Shown in pieces: positions 29,429-39,480 of a DNA stretch of 42,636 bases. Positions within the stretch are counted from its first letter, which is position 1. Each line of letters starts with the position of its first letter. Below the pieces are notes generated by a model. That model was given only the letters and a program-made list of their open reading frames with translations. It had not been told where the DNA came from and searched no databases. The position numbers and the translations under genes are program-made. Location: positions 1-42,636 of the forward strand of contig BBCA01000023.1 of the NCBI GenBank assembly GCA_001311805.1, given 5' to 3'. The DNA is from Lentibacillus juripiscarius JCM 12147. Lineage in GTDB: Bacteria; Bacillota; Bacilli; Bacillales_D; Amphibacillaceae.

Positions 29429-30235
29429 TGACATGTTCCCCAGTCATTTTAGTGTCCTCATTCGGTTCCTTCGCGGTTTCATTGGAAAGGAATGCACGCA
29501 ATTTTCCTCCAGGATCCTTGGATTTTGCCCGGACTGAACACCAATAACACCTTCAATGATGATTTGTCTGATAAACATTTCCTCTTCCGTCTTCTGCTCC
29601 AACTTATTTTTCATCGGAATAAAGACAAGATTGGCCAGGACAGTTCCATACAATGTCGTTAAAAGGGCAACCGCCATATTCGGCCCAAGTGTTGCTGGGT
29701 CAGTAAGGCTATTAAGCATGAGGACGAGCCCGACCAACGTTCCAATCATCCCCCAGGCCGGTGCGTATTCTCCTGCCTTTTCAAGAATCGCCCGTCCACG
29801 ATAATGACGCTCCTCCATGGCTGTAATTTCCGCATTCATGATATCTGAAATCACTTCGGGCTCTATTCCGTCGACAGCCAGCAGAATTCCTTTTTTCAGA
29901 AATTCATCATCCACTTCGTCCATTTCATTTTCCAACGCTAAAATACCTTGCCGGCGGGCACGTTCCGCCAAATGGATAAACTTCTCAACAAGTTCCGTCA
30001 TCCGCTGATCGTTCTTATGGAATGTTTCCTTGATGACGTTACCGGTTAATTTAATTTGCTCCATTTTAAAATTAATCAGGAGTGATGCAGTCAATCCGCC
30101 GATAACCACAAAAATAGAAGCAACATCCAAAAAGGAAGAGACTCCTTCCGTTCCTCCCTTGGAAAGGATTGCTAGCATTATCATAATAAACCCAAGTGTA
30201 ATGCCGATTGGTGTCAGTATATCTGTTTTTCGCAT
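29418..30235 (-). CDS. motP: MotP, Na+-type flagellar stator subunit (frameshift near the end)
   Basis: MotA-like stator protein with four membrane helices: [37 protein letters not shown], then [20 protein letters not shown] and [20 protein letters not shown], with a charged cytoplasmic loop that engages FliG. In Bacillus MotPS uses sodium and supports motility at high pH or salt. A missing A near 29506 changes the tail; corrected ([20 protein letters not shown]), the frame ends with TAG at 29418, overlapping motS by about ten bases. GGGAG ribosome binding site. It follows ccpA in the same direction. Confidence 0.92.
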
Positions 30236-30300
30236 TGTCTCGCTCCCCGGAACCTTGTTGAAACCTATGAGACAGGTTACTTCTTATATCGGCATATTGA

Positions 30301-31294
30301 TCAGTTTGTTGAGTTTCTTTCGACAATCCGATGCGGAAGAATGACTTTTTCTCCTCCACTTCTTCCTTATTCATATATTTGGTCAATAGACGCATGGCAA
30401 CAGCACCAATATCATACATTGGCTGTACGATGGTAGACAGTGTCGGGCGTACCATGGTTGCCAGTCTTGTATTGTCAAACCCGAAGACCTCAAGATCTTC
30501 CGGTACTCGAAAGCCCCTGTCCTGGGCCCCATGAATGACTCCCAATGCCATTTCATCTGAGGCAACAAATACGGAAGAAGGCTGTTCGTCTTTGGCTAAA
30601 AGCTGTTCCGCCGCCTCCAGACCTGAGTCATAGGAATAATCACCTTTAAGAATGTACGCATCATCAAGAGTGACAGACTTTTCTTCATGTGCCCGCACAT
30701 AGCCATTATATTTCTGTTTATTGATTAGCGTATCATCGACACCAGAGATGAACGCAATTCTGGTGTTTCCTTTCTCAATCAAATAAGAAGTTGCCTCAAA
30801 TGCTGCAGCTTCATAGTCAATATTCACCGATGGAATTTTGTCCGTTTCATCATAGGTTGCTGCCAGAACAACCGGTACGGATGAACTTTGGAACTGCTCC
30901 ACATGTTCCTCTGAAATATCGCCACCCATGAACAAAATTCCATCTACCTGCTTCTCCAGCATGGCATTAATAAGGCGCAATTCTTTATCTTTGTTCTGAT
31001 CAGAGTTACTCAAAATAATATTATACTTATACATCGTCGCAATATCTTCAATGCCCCGCGCCAGTTCAGCAAAAAAGATACTGGAAATATCTGGAATAAT
31101 GGCACCTACCGTTGTTGTTTTTTACTTGCCAATCCGCGGGCAACCGCATTTGGACGGTACCCAAGTTCCTGAATCGTTGCCAGAACCTTCTTGCGTGTTA
31201 CCGGTTTTACATTCGGATTACCATTGACAACCCGTGAAACAGTTGCCATAGAAACATTCGCTTCTCTTGCTACGTCGTATATTGTTACTGTCAT
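30301..31294 (-). CDS. ccpA: Catabolite control protein A (two apparent frameshifts)
   Basis: LacI-family global regulator of carbon catabolite repression that binds cre sites with HPr-Ser-P. N-terminal [20 protein letters not shown] / [11 protein letters not shown] is the LacI helix-turn-helix; [11 protein letters not shown] is the hinge helix. The effector domain follows ([37 protein letters not shown]). One A is missing near 31122 ([20 protein letters not shown]) and one base near 30340, where correction restores [13 protein letters not shown] and a stop at 30301. Corrected length of 331 aa is typical. GGAGG precedes the ATG. It sits between aroA and motPS, the conserved Bacillus order. 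Confidence 0.94.
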
Positions 31295-31397
31295 GCTTGA
31301 CCTCCTAGCCAGATTACTAATTCGATTCCTTTTCCCATTATAATACTCTACAATGCCATAAACACAAAAATTAAAGGCTGTACACTTGTGAGGACAA

Positions 31398-31440
31398 TAA
31401 CGGTATCTGTCCCGCTTTTTGGAGGGCAGATACCGCAGAC
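31398..31440 (-). terminator. Hairpin between aroA and ccpA
   Basis: On the minus strand CGGTATCTGCCC pairs with GGGACAGATACCG across about ten bases, followed by TTATTGT. The stem is strong but the T-run is poor, so it may only attenuate transcription between aroA and ccpA. Confidence 0.45.
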
Positions 31441-31459
31441 ATAAAATTGTCATTTAATT

Positions 31460-32547
31460 TCATACCATGGAAGCACTGCGTCCAGATTCGGAAAATGCTT
31501 GCAGTTCATCCATGAATTTCTCGAAAGTCGGAATGTCCATTTGCTGTGCAGCATCGGACAAGGCTACCGCCGGATCCGGGTGAACTTCTGCCATAACTCC
31601 ATCAGCACCAATGGCCAGAGCTGCTCTTGCCGCTGGAAGCAGGAGATCACGCCGGCCTGTTGAGTGCGTAACATCGACCATGACAGGTAAATGTGTTTCC
31701 TGCTTCAAGATCGGAACCGCTGAAATATCTAGTGTGTTTCTGGTAGCTTTCTCGTAAGTCCTTATTCCTCGTTCACAGAGAATGATATTGCCATTCCCTT
31801 TTGCGATAATATATTCGGCAGCATTCAGAAACTCAGAAATGGTTGCAGACATACCGCGTTTCAAAAGAACAGGTTTATCTACCTCACCTGCAGCCTTCAG
31901 CAATTCAAAGTTTTGCATGTTCCGGGCACCAATCTGGATAACATCAAGATAGTCGGCTGCCTTTTCGATATCTGCAGGATTAACTATTTCACTGACAACT
32001 GCAAGCCCGGATTCATCAGCAACCTTTTTCAATACTTTCAGCCCTTCCAGTCCAAGTCCCTGGAAATCGTATGGTGACGTCCTCGGTTTAAATGCACCAC
32101 CGCGAAGCAGATTGACTCCCTTGCTTTTTACTGCTTTAGCTACTTCTGACACCTGGTCATAGCTTTCAACGGCACACGGTCCCATCACATGGTGTACATT
32201 TCCGTCGCTATTTTTTCCCCTTTTATATCAATGATCGTGTTTTCCGGCTTTTTCTTGCGGGAAACGAGTAATGCTTTGCGGTGGTCATCTTCCTGCAATT
32301 CGAGACTTGCTTTAAATATTTCTTTAAAGATATGTTCGATCGTTGAATTTTCAAAAGGACCTTCATTTTGCTTTGTCAATTCATCCAGCATCTTACGCTC
32401 CCTGACCGGATCAAAGCGATTGATGCTCTGTTTATTTTTCACCTTTCCTATCTCCTGTGCAATTTCAGCACGCTGATTGATTAAGCCCAGCAGTTGTTCG
32501 TTGATGCTGTCTAACTGCTCTCGAAGCTGCTCTAATTCGTTACTCAT
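31460..32547 (-). CDS. aroA: Chorismate mutase / DAHP synthase fusion AroA (one apparent frameshift)
   Basis: First enzyme of aromatic amino-acid synthesis in Bacillus, with an AroQ chorismate mutase domain (about residues 1-90: [35 protein letters not shown]) that also confers feedback sensing, fused to a type I-beta DAHP synthase ([53 protein letters not shown]). About 362 aa. One A is missing near 32212 between the domains. GGAGGGG precedes the ATG at 32547. It is the first gene of an aroA-ccpA-motPS arrangement. Confidence 0.94.
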
Positions 32548-32608
32548 GGAAACCCCTCCTGCTACGGTTTTATTCTGAAAATAGACCACATTTGAATAAT
32601 TAGAGACC

Positions 32609-32637
32609 ATTATATAGTAAAGTCTTTTCTTTGTCAC
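32609..32637 (-). promoter_or_regulatory. SigA promoter of aroA
   Basis: On the minus strand GTGACA (32632-32637), a 17-bp spacer and a perfect TATAAT (32609-32614), about 60 bp before the start. Confidence 0.8.
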
Positions 32638-32688
32638 CCCTAAATTCATTATTTTTTATTTTATAGAACAAACGGGCTCTTACATAAC

Positions 32689-32716
32689 AAAACCGGTGAA
32701 TCATTCACCGGTTTTT
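32689..32716 (-). terminator. Terminator of ytxGH
   Basis: AAAACCGGTGAA and TTCACCGGTTTT pair across three bases; TTTTGTT follows on the minus strand. It separates ytxH from the aroA promoter. Confidence 0.88.
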
Positions 32717-32720
32717 CTTT

Positions 32721-33125
32721 CTACTGATCTGCTATGTCATTAGCTGCGGCAGATTCGCTCTGTCCGTCTCCGCCAGTTTCTGTATCCTGTACAGGTGATA
32801 GTTTTTGTGCTTTTTGCACAAGTCTGGTTGTGGAGTCATTAGCTTTCTCTTTCCACTCAGACCCTTTCACATATGCCTTGTCCTTCCATTCGGATCCTTT
32901 ATCAACGGCTGTTTCTTTCCATTCAGATCCCTTCACATATGCTTTGTCTTTCCAGTCACTCGCACGATGCTTCAATTCCACTGTTCCAGAGTTAAGATCG
33001 CTGCGCAATTCAGTACCGGTCTTTGGTGCCAGCAGCAGCGCTGTCAAAGCGCCGCCAAGGGCACCAATGATAGAGCCAAGAACAAAATCCTTCCCGTTGA
33101 AACTTTTTGCTTCGTTGTTTTCCAT
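32721..33125 (-). CDS. ytxH: YtxH-family protein with 11-residue repeats
   Basis: General-stress protein of unknown biochemical function, 134 aa. The YtxH signature is the N-terminal hydrophobic glycine-rich segment VLGSIIGALGGALTALLLAP, followed by KTGTELRSDL. Unlike the short consensus, residues 58-98 carry four 11-residue units starting WKDKAYVKGSE, WKETAVDKGSE, WKDKAYVKGSE and WKEKANDS, giving an amphipathic, lysine/glutamate-rich stretch reminiscent of LEA-type 11-mers. The tail is acidic. It follows ytxG, as in B. subtilis; no ytxJ homolog is seen next to it. Confidence 0.85.
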   Translation of the reverse strand: MENNEAKSFNGKDFVLGSIIGALGGALTALLLAPKTGTELRSDLNSGTVELKHRASDWKDKAYVKGSEWKETAVDKGSEWKDKAYVKGSEWKEKANDSTTRLVQKAQKLSPVQDTETGGDGQSESAAANDIADQ

Positions 33126-33139
33126 CCGAATTCCTCCTC

Positions 33140-33157
33140 TTTAAAGGTCGTTCAAAA
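33140..33157. repeat. Solo left end of element B
   Basis: TTTAAAGGTCGTTCAAAAAT matches the left end of element B at 8868-8886 with few changes, lying between ytxH and ytxG. Possibly a relic of excision or decay. Confidence 0.4.
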
Positions 33158-33171
33158 ATAATCAATGTAGC

Positions 33172-33580
33172 CTATTTGTTCTTTTTCTTTCTCCAGAAAT
33201 CAACAATTGCATTTCCCCATTTCAGTACTTCCGAGGCCTTCTCCTGATCGTGTGCAGCTGCTCTGGAAACACTGTCTGACCATCTCCGTAATGAACCATT
33301 CAGGTTATTTGCTGTTTCCCCAATCCCTTGAGCACTATCAAATAAACCATTCAATTTTTTCCGATTTCTGATTTACATCATCGGCCAATTTATTTGTTTT
33401 CTTTAACAGTTCGGCTGTTTCTGTTGTGACCCCCTGCATCTGGACTTCCAGATTCTCCAGCGTATCGGTCGCATTGGTCATGGTGCGCTGCATAGCTTTC
33501 AGCGTTATAACCGTGTAAATAACAAGCACTGCCAAAGCAACTGCGGCAATTAATGCAGCAATGTACAACATGATTTCCAT
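33172..33580 (-). CDS. ytxG: YtxG, DUF948 membrane protein (one apparent frameshift)
   Basis: DUF948 general-stress protein, about 136 aa. An N-terminal membrane helix (LYIAALIAAVALAVLVIYTV) precedes a predicted coiled coil (TDTLENLEVQMQGVTTETAELLKKTNKLADDV) and a basic end (DFWRKKKNK). One extra A near 33357 breaks the frame; corrected reading is KSEKLNGLFDSAQG. The ATG at 33580 lies eleven bases after a GGAG; the internal ATG at 33571 is an alternative. Upstream of ytxH in the same operon. Confidence 0.87.
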
Positions 33581-33653
33581 TACACTATCAGCTCCTTCAT
33601 TTCAGCAATCGGTAGGTGGAATGGCAGACACATGCAAAGAGACCTTTTCAGCT

Positions 33654-33679
33654 ATTCCCCACTGCCAATGATTAAAAAC
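33654..33679 (-). promoter_or_regulatory. Candidate SigB promoter of ytxGH
   Basis: On the minus strand GTTTTT (33674-33679), a 14-bp spacer and GGGAAT (33654-33659) approach the SigB consensus (GTTT...GGGTAT). B. subtilis ytxGH belong to the SigB regulon, which supports the call. The start codon is about 70 bp downstream. Confidence 0.5.
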
Positions 33680-33786
33680 ATCACCCGGATCGTCCACGCA
33701 TTCCATACACCCATTTATCCCTACTATAACGGATTATTTCTTTCATTTCGACAAATATGCAGGAAAATCCTTTCAAAAACATTAGA

Positions 33787-33829
33787 AAACTTGGCTTGTC
33801 GCCAGGTTTAATGGCGACAAGCCAAGCTG
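33787..33829. terminator. Strong hairpin between ytxG and murC
   Basis: CTTGGCTTGTCGCC pairs with GGCGACAAGCCAAG across eight bases. On the minus strand it is followed by TTTTCTAATGTTTTTG. It lies some 70 bp beyond the murC stop, after another terminator, so it may be a second barrier. Confidence 0.6.
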
Positions 33830-33865
33830 CACTTATCAGGTCATCCATACTTATAACTTCTGACA

Positions 33866-33893
33866 TTATAAAAAAAGCCTGGGGTACAGGCTC
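33866..33893 (-). terminator. Terminator of murC
   Basis: On the minus strand AGCCTG pairs with CAGGCT around TACCC, followed by six or seven T, immediately after the murC stop. Confidence 0.8.
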
Positions 33894-33898
33894 TTTCT

Positions 33899-35233
33899 TT
33901 AAGCGTTCATTATATCATTTCTCTGAGATGCCAATCTCTGTGATGCTAACTCCTGTTCGTAAGCCTCCTGGAATTTCTGGATATCCCCTGCTCCCATAAA
34001 AAGCAGTACACTGTCTTCTGCATTCAGCAGCACTTCTGTATTAGACAGCTCCAAAATAGCACTTCCATCAATTCGTTCCTGCAAATCGTGAATCGTCAGT
34101 TTTCCGCTGTCTTCTCTTGCGGAGCCGAATATATCACATAGATAAACCTGATCGGCCAGATCTAGACTGTCGGCGAATTCCTGCAGAAAGGTTTTCGTTC
34201 GGGTGAATGTATGCGGCTGAAAGATAGCAGTAATTTGTTTATCGGGAAATTTCTTACGAGCTGTATCAATCGTCGCTGTTATCTCCTTTGGATGATGTGC
34301 ATAATCATCAACCAGAATCTGACTGCCGATCTGTTTTTCCGTGAACCTGCGTTTAACACCCTCAAAGCTGTTAAGTTTTTTAATCGTTTCGGTTTTCATA
34401 TCCTCATAGTGGCAAATGGCAATCACGGATAGTGCATTCAGCACATTATGCTCGCCATACATCGGGATTTCAAATGTATCATAATACGTATTGCGGACGA
34501 ATACATCAAACTCCGTGCCTTCAGCTGTTTCCCTTACGTGCTGTGCCTGGAAATCATTCGTACTGGAAAACCCGTAGTATACCACTGGTACTTTGGCCTG
34601 TATTCGCTGCAGCTGTTCGTCATCCCCACAGGCAATGATACCTTTTTAACTTGATCCGCCATTTCCTGAAAGGCGTGAAAAAACGTCATCAATACTTGTG
34701 AAATAGTCTGGATGATCAAAATCTATGTTTGTCATGATCGCATAATCCGGTTTGTAGCTGAGAAAGTGGCGGCGGTATTCACACGCCTCAAACACGAAAT
34801 ATTTACTGTCCACATGACCTTTGCCGGTACCATCACCAATCAAATAGGAAATGGGATAGGACGCATCAAGAACATGGGCCAGTAAACCAGTCGTCGATGT
34901 TTTTCCATGTGCTCCTGTGACAGCAATACTCGTATATTGCTTCAGCCATTCCCCTAAAAATTCATGGTAGCGATAAAAAGTTAATCCTTTTCGTTGTGCT
35001 TCTTTTATTTCCGGATGATTATCTGAAAAAGCATTACCCGCAATGATGGTGCAGCCGTTCTTGATGTTTGTTTCTGAAAAAGGGAAGATTGGAATGTTTT
35101 TTCCTCTAATGCTTTTGTGTGAAAAATCGCTTCTCAACATCAGACCCCTGCACTTTTTCCCCGGAATCATGAAGGATATGGGCAAGTGCACTCATTCCGG
35201 TTCCCTTTATACCAATAAATGGTAAGTTGTCAT
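33899..35233 (-). CDS. murC: UDP-N-acetylmuramate-alanine ligase MurC (several apparent frameshifts)
   Basis: Adds L-alanine to UDP-MurNAc in the cytosolic peptidoglycan pathway. The ATP-binding [18 protein letters not shown] is clear, followed by [28 protein letters not shown] split over the central domain and [22 protein letters not shown] in the C-terminal domain. The start at 35233 has a GGAGG nine bases upstream; adding a T then gives [20 protein letters not shown], the expected Rossmann N-terminus. Further one-base losses are needed near 35120, 35105, 34690 and 34640. Corrected length of about 445 aa fits. Essential, so errors are the likely explanation. Confidence 0.9.
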
Positions 35234-35383
35234 AAAAAAGAACCTCCAAAAATATGTCTGAAACAATTTCCGCAACTAGCGTTGACGCTAACAGCTATTC
35301 AGCTATTATAGCAAATTGCCGCAAAGAATGAAACAACAGCCAGAGCAACAGGACCAAATGCCTGGTTTATTTTATACCGTCAT

Positions 35384-36504
35384 TCATTCGTCAGCATCCT
35401 GCGGGAAGTATTCGACTTTTTCCATCCGCTGATTAGGCCTGTAGCGCCGTCCTTCTTTAGCCTCGGGAACACCATTGAACAACACATTATCCCCGGTGAA
35501 CCCTATGTTGATTCTCAGCAGGCTGCCCCCGACGCCATACATGTCGACAGGTACACCTTTTTCCTCAAAATAGCTGATCCGGTTTTCCGTAAATCCACCG
35601 CTAACCATAATCTTCACATGGGAAAAACCCTCATCATCCAGTGCTTTCCTCAAGGCAAAAACGAGTTCGGGATTAGTGCCTCTCGGATCAAAGGTGCCCA
35701 TTAAATGATGGTTCCGCAAAAGTATTTATCAACAAGTGTTCTGGATGTATCGATACGTACTGCTTCAAGTTCCTCCCCAAAGGCGTGGGCCACTTTTAGC
35801 GAATCTGTGATCACATCATTGTTATAGTCCACCAGTGCAACCAGTTCATCTTCGGGGTATATTTCATGATAGGCTTTTGACGCTGCAACGACATCGCCGC
35901 GAAACATCTGAATCATAGCATGCGGCATGGTGCCCATCCCTTCTTTTCCCCACCACTCATTCATTGCATGGGTTGCCTGTGCAGTTGAGCCGCCAATGAA
36001 TGCTGCATAACCATCACCGGCCTGCTGTGTATAATGGTCATCACGGTCACCCATGAAAATAACCGGTTTCTGTTTTCTTGATGAATTGGCCGCTTTTACC
36101 ACATTATATACATTCGTAGCCACTGATGTTCTTCTTGCCAAAATTCCATCAATAATTCCTTCTAAAAACCCGAACTGCTGGTAAGCGCCGGAGATGGTCA
36201 GTACTGTTTCATACGGGCCGATTTTATCTCCATCTTTCAATGAGTGAATTTCCAGCTTTTCCGGCTCATCAGCGAAGGTATGTACGAGTGCTATCGCTTC
36301 GTCTGTGCCACACAGCACCGCTTCACTGGTTTTTGAAAAAACTGCATGGTCACATGATTATTTGGCTGCTTTTTTCTGCTATTTCTTTCGTTTTCAGAAA
36401 GTAAACAGCTGAAAACCATCCTTCTTTAATCCGTTCATCGAACTTGAATGTTTTATTCGTCAAGCGCTTAATGTCGCCATTCAATTTTTGGTGATTTCCT
36501 TCAT
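35384..36504 (-). CDS. pncB: Nicotinate phosphoribosyltransferase (several apparent frameshifts)
   Basis: NAD-salvage enzyme of the shorter (about 370 aa) NAPRTase group. Recognisable segments are RTSVATNVYNVVKAANSSRK, GGSTAQATHAMNEWWGKE, VDYNNDVITDSLKVAH, HHLMGTFDPRGTNPELVFAL and the phosphate-site GGFTENRI...YGVGGSLL. I start at the ATG at 36504, behind GAGGAG, giving MKEITKKLNGDIKRLTN once an A is restored. Other one-base losses lie near 36357, 36337 and 35712. It lies between sftA and murC, a position not shared with B. subtilis as far as I recall. Confidence 0.87.
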
Positions 36505-36591
36505 ACCGTTTCTCCTCGTATACAAAAAGATTTTTAAAAAATACATTCTCCCTTATCATATAAAAAGAAGGGGAACTAGACAAGTGGCTTT

Positions 36592-38781
36592 TTAGTTTTC
36601 TATTTGCGCAGCAGTCACAAGAACTTCGCGCGGTTTGCTGCCGTTTTGCTGTGCGATAATGCCTTGGTTTTCCATAGCATCCATCAGTCTGGCAGCTCGG
36701 TTGTAGCCAATTTTGAACTGCCGCTGCAGGAGCGACGTGCTCGCACTGTCATGCTGCACAACAAAATCAATCGCATCCTCAAGCAAGTCATCTGTTTCGT
36801 CATCCTTCGTTATCTGAGCCAGCAGCTGATCCTGCTCAAATTGGTATTCCGGCTCAGCAATGGATCGTGCATAGTCGGTCACCCGATCAATTTCATCATC
36901 CGAAACAAATGCGCCTTGTATTCGTACACTTTTGCCTGCACCGTTTTCCGTGAACAGCATATCGCCATTACCAAGCAATTTTTCGGCACCGCTGGCATCC
37001 AGAATCGTTCTGGAATCGACTTGTGACGACACACTAAAGGCGATGCGAGTCGGAATATTTGCTTTAATCAGGCCTGTAATAACGTCAACGGACGGGCGCT
37101 GAGTGGCAAGCAGCAAATGTATGCCACAAGCACGTGCTTTCTGGGCAATCCGGCTAATGGCATCTTCCACGTCCTGTGGTGCAGCCATCATCAAATCGGC
37201 AAGTTCGTCAATTACAATGACGATAAACGGCATTCTTTCCTCTTGACGATGTTCCCGGGCCATTTTTGGTTGAATCGTTTGACGTCCCGGACACCTTCCT
37301 GAACAAACTTATCATATCGTTCTTCCATCTCGCCTACCGCCCATTTCAGAGAAGCTGTTGCCGCTTTGACATCCGTAATCACAGGTGATAAAAGGTGCGG
37401 AATGCCATTGAACGGTGCCAGTTCAACCATTTTAGGGTCAATCATTAAAAATTTCACTTCGTCATGGTTTGCTTTATACAAAAGGCTGATCAAAATAGCG
37501 TTGATACAGACACTTTTACCTGATCCGGTTGCGCCTGCGATTAGCCCGTGCGGCATTTTTTGAATGTCCGTTACTTGCGGCTCCCCCTCAATGCTTAACC
37601 CAAGACCGACCGTCAACGAAGATGTGCTCGCTTGAAAAGGTTCCGAATCGAAAATCTCCTGCAGCCCCACTTTTTGTGCATGCTGGTTAGGGATTTCAAT
37701 CCCAATCGTACTTTTCCTGGAATTGGTGCTTCCATCCGAATGTCTTTTGCCGCCATATTCAGTTTCAGGTCATCACTCAGGTTTTTAATTTTACTCACTT
37801 TTACTCCCGGTTCCGGCTGCACTTCAAACCTTGTTACCGATGGCCCCTGGGTTGTGTGAACCACCTTTGCCCGGACATGGAAATGCTTCAGCGTCTTTTC
37901 GAGAAGTTCTTTTTCATTGCTCATCCATGCTTGGTCCTGGGTATTTTTCGGCTCCGGATCATCCAGTAAATGGTATGGAATGGTGCTTGCTTCTGCCGGT
38001 TCATCTTTTGGTACAGGTGAACGGACAGGCTCTGGCTTTCTCCGACTTTGTGTCTGTTTCCGTTTATCGTTTGCCGACATCATAACGTTGAATGGCAGTG
38101 GTTTTTGACTGTTCGGCTGGTCGTCTTTCTGTCTGCGGTTTTTTGCCGTTGCGGCTTCGGCTGCCTTGTTTGGTTATCCGGCTCACGTTTTTCTGTTTCC
38201 GGTTTAGCTTGTTCTTCCTCCTCCTGATTAGTTTTAAAAGGCAAATCATCACTCGAGACGGCGGTATTTTCTATAACGGCTTCAGATGGTTCCGTTTGTG
38301 GTTGTTCCACCGCCGGTTCTGAAGGTACCTCTTCTTCTAGCATTGATGATGAACGCTCACGCTCCTGTTTTCGCTGAAACGCTGGAATTTCGTTATATTC
38401 TTCTTCCGATTTGTCACGCTTCTGAAAACCGTAAATCGGTGACGGTACATCACTAGGGGTGAACGGCTCACCATAATCCGGTTTATAAACTTTCCTGTCC
38501 TGCTGTGTTTCTTGCTCCGGCTGCTGCTCCGGATTAGCCTTTTCCTTGCTTCCTGATTGTTTTCGGGAAAATGCTGGTTTTTCCGACTCCGAATCATTTG
38601 ATTCTTTAGAGGAAGCATCAGGGATGACAGGAAAACGGAATGGCTTCCTTGCCGGATATTGGTATGTCATTTTGGTGCGCAATTCCTGTTTGCTGTCGTT
38701 CCATTCCACTGGTGCTTCATCTTCTTTATCATCAATTTCCTCAAAAAGGTTGCTGAGTTTCTTTTTCAATCGATCCCACAT
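36592..38781 (-). CDS. sftA: DNA translocase SftA (FtsK/SpoIIIE family; three apparent frameshifts)
   Basis: Soluble FtsK-family pump that clears chromosome DNA from the division septum; about 730 aa. There is no N-terminal membrane domain. Residues 1-230 are charged and low-complexity. The alpha/beta motor follows ([20 protein letters not shown]), with Walker [19 protein letters not shown], Walker [15 protein letters not shown] and the [20 protein letters not shown] segment. The C-terminal gamma winged helix ([19 protein letters not shown]) would read KOPS-like sequences. Breaks near 38085, 37712 and 37262; the latter two are clear one-base losses in A runs. The absence of membrane helices separates SftA from SpoIIIE. 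Confidence 0.92.
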
Positions 38782-38989
38782 ATGTATCCACTCATTTCTA
38801 TCAAAATAGCACTGTCTTCAGTTTACCAATTTTTGTGTCGAATGGGAGGATAAAAAGGGCTGTTTTCTAAAAGATTGTTGTATCCAGAGAATGAAGCCCT
38901 GCTGAACAATTTGTATAAACTGCGACACAGCAGACCACTCCGGGCAGTCGCTTTCACCCATAGGGCATAAGCGCGACGTCTTCTCCGAC

Positions 38990-39030
38990 GAACAGGATGT
39001 TCCAGGGTCGGCGTTGTCATAGGACTTGAC
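38990..39030 (-). ncRNA. Bacillaceae-1-like hairpin pair (minus strand)
   Basis: Read on the minus strand: GTCA-AGTCCTA-TGAC (39016-39030) followed by GAAC-ATCCT-GTTC (38990-39002), that is loops containing GUCCU and AUCCU, both fitting RUCCU. The arms differ from copy 2 while the loops are kept. Confidence 0.5.
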
Positions 39031-39113
39031 GAATATAGCGACGTCCTTTTCACAGCGTCTTCTTTACCGCGGGCACGGCTTCAGCCTCCTCGCGGAAAAG
39101 CGAAAAAGCTGCA

Positions 39114-39262
39114 GAAAAGTCCGTGAGAAGGTTTCTCAAGGCCATAAACCACCCAAAAGTGGGCCGAAAAGTCCGTGAGAGGGCTTCTCAAGGCCATAAA
39201 CCATCCAAAAGCGGGCCGAAAAGTCCGTGAGAAGGCTTCTCAAGGCCAAAAGCCCGCCCGAT
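39114..39262. repeat. 52-bp tandem repeat, three units, in element A copy 4
   Basis: Units begin GAAAAGTCCGTGAGA at 39114, 39166 and 39218, the last one incomplete. Each holds a small hairpin GAGAAGGTTTCTC (changed to GGCTTCTC in later units) and a GGCC...GTGGGCC palindromic segment. Units differ by a few bases. Confidence 0.8.
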
Positions 39263-39369
39263 AATAACGTGACGTCCTGTCGCATTATCGGCACTAGCAC
39301 GTCCTTGAAAAAGAAAATCGCTTTTTCTTCGCGCGATGTGTTGCTGTCAAAGCCTTCCCTGTCCTGTGC
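39257..39369 (+). ncRNA. Bacillaceae-1-like hairpin pair, interrupted by a 60-bp insertion
   Basis: First hairpin: GTGAC-GTCCT-GTCGC inside GATAAT/ATTATC, intact. The second, expected as GCAC-GTCCT-GTGC, is split: GCACGTCCT ends at 39305, and after 60 bp a second GTCCT (39361-39365) is followed by GTGC. The 5-bp GTCCT is thus duplicated at both edges of the insert. Confidence 0.5.
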
Positions 39370-39403
39370 GTCGTAAATTCCTGATTCGTTCAACTAACAT
39401 TCA

Positions 39404-39480
39404 GTCTGGGAGGAAGGGGCAGGCTAAAATCGCGAAGTCCTTGTCGCAACGCCTGCACTAGCACGTACTATGCGTCGAAC
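39404..39480 (+). ncRNA. Degenerate Bacillaceae-1-like hairpin pair
   Basis: GGCAGGCTAAAATCGCGA, loop AGTCCTTG, then TCGC and GCCTGC match the copy 2 motif at 13704-13741. The second hairpin has GCACGTACTATGC, with a GTACT loop, so it has drifted. Confidence 0.45.

Noticed and set aside
33681..33866. 61-codon minus-strand frame between murC and ytxG
   Set aside because: It lies between terminators, contains the strong hairpin at 33787-33829, and has no ribosome binding site.
39114..39262. CRISPR array
   Set aside because: Units are contiguous 52-bp copies without unique spacers, and no cas genes are present.
39136..39393. 85-codon minus-strand frame with a repeated LEKPSHGLFG-like pattern
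   Set aside because: It is the translation of the 52-bp tandem repeat; no upstream ribosome binding site, and the repeat is non-coding in other respects.
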